A DNA stretch of 6,319 nt, taken from contig CALLYN010000731.1 in the NCBI GenBank assembly GCA_937858455.1, positions 1-6,319 on the forward strand, written 5' to 3'. Both the position numbers and the translations under genes were made by a program. Below, piece by piece: positions 5,992-6,319 of this stretch (position 1 is its first letter; each line of letters starts with the position of its first letter). Source of the stretch: an uncultured Kouleothrix sp. (lineage in GTDB: Bacteria; Chloroflexota; Chloroflexia; Chloroflexales; Roseiflexaceae). The notes below the pieces were generated by a model. It was not told where the DNA came from, searched no databases, and saw nothing but the letters and a program-made list of their open reading frames with translations.

Positions 5992-6319
5992 ATGGCACAG
6001 CCGCAGACACAGTTCGACGCGCTCGCGCGCGCCGCGCACGATCTTGGCATCACGTTTATTGGCGGGGCGCCGCAGCCGCCCGATGGCGGGCGGCTCTACT
6101 TGGGCAGGCGCAGCCTGGCCGAGCTGCTGCTGCCGGCATTCGAGGGCCGTCCGATCGCGCTTGCGCTCGCCTCGGGCGGGCCGCCATCCGAGCAGTTTTT
6201 CGCGGGCAATGCGCTGCTCGACGCCGCAGGCCTGGCGCGCTTGAACCAAGCCGCCCAGGCCGCCGCCGGCCACGTCTACCAGGGCCGGCTGGCGCGGCTC
6301 GGCCCGGTCGAGTGGCTGC
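5992..6319 (+). CDS. N-terminal part of an unrecognised protein, cut by the window end
   Basis: An open frame from ATG 5992 reaches the end of the window with no stop, giving 109 codons. It begins MAQPQTQFDALARAAHDLG and continues through an alternating hydrophobic/Gly-rich stretch (ITFIGGAPQPPDGG, IALALASGGPP), then an Ala/Gln-rich helical part (around LNQAAQAAAGHVYQG). There is no signal peptide or membrane segment in the visible part, so it looks cytoplasmic. I do not recognise the family. The strong ribosome site in front and the high G+C third codon positions support it as a real gene. It follows the four-helix membrane protein gene by 62 bp in the same direction with no evident promoter between. 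Confidence 0.7.
   Translation, partial: MAQPQTQFDALARAAHDLGITFIGGAPQPPDGGRLYLGRRSLAELLLPAFEGRPIALALASGGPPSEQFFAGNALLDAAGLARLNQAAQAAAGHVYQGRLARLGPVEWL

Noticed and set aside
1..6319. Mobile element, CRISPR array, tRNA or rRNA, toxin-antitoxin or defence cassette
   Set aside because: No transposase, phage, repeat-spacer or RNA-gene signature was found on either strand. The recognisable genes are of ordinary regulatory, redox and transport type.

Overview
The window is high-GC DNA (roughly two thirds G+C by eye) holding six genes, with sharp AT-rich -10 boxes standing out in the spacers. It best fits the Chloroflexota, perhaps the Roseiflexaceae/Kouleothrix side. The clues are a DegS/DegU-like soluble sensor kinase and regulator, a lipoprotein with a Pro/Thr linker right after its lipobox, a short Trp-rich four-helix membrane protein, and a mix of leaderless and Shine-Dalgarno starts. 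This placement is inferred from style, as no marker gene is present.

Layout, left to right. A perfect 45-nt hairpin (9-53) lies beyond the 3' end of a minus-strand FAD-dependent oxidoreductase/monooxygenase (101-1426). A 235-bp divergent promoter region (1427-1661) separates it from a plus-strand two-component pair: a cytoplasmic NarL/DegS-class histidine kinase (1662-2684, TTG start) and a DegU/NarL-class response regulator with a LuxR helix-turn-helix (2765-3475). A second 45-nt hairpin (3490-3534) sits between the regulator and a convergent minus-strand gene for a family 5 solute-binding lipoprotein (3601-5295). That gene has what looks like a leaderless promoter. Divergent from it is a plus-strand run of a four-helix membrane protein (5408-5929) and a gene cut by the window end (5992-6319), of unknown function.

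How the parts may work together. The kinase and regulator almost certainly form one phosphorelay. The signal is unknown but must be cytoplasmic or come through a partner, because the kinase has no membrane segment. The oxidoreductase promoter overlaps the kinase promoter back to back, so the two are likely linked in regulation; this is inferred. The solute-binding lipoprotein has no permease or ATPase gene beside it in this window.

I see no mobile element, CRISPR array, tRNA or rRNA. I do not see a clearly new multi-gene system. The most distinctive signals are the matched 45-nt hairpins, the leaderless extended -10 promoter, and the overlapping divergent promoters.
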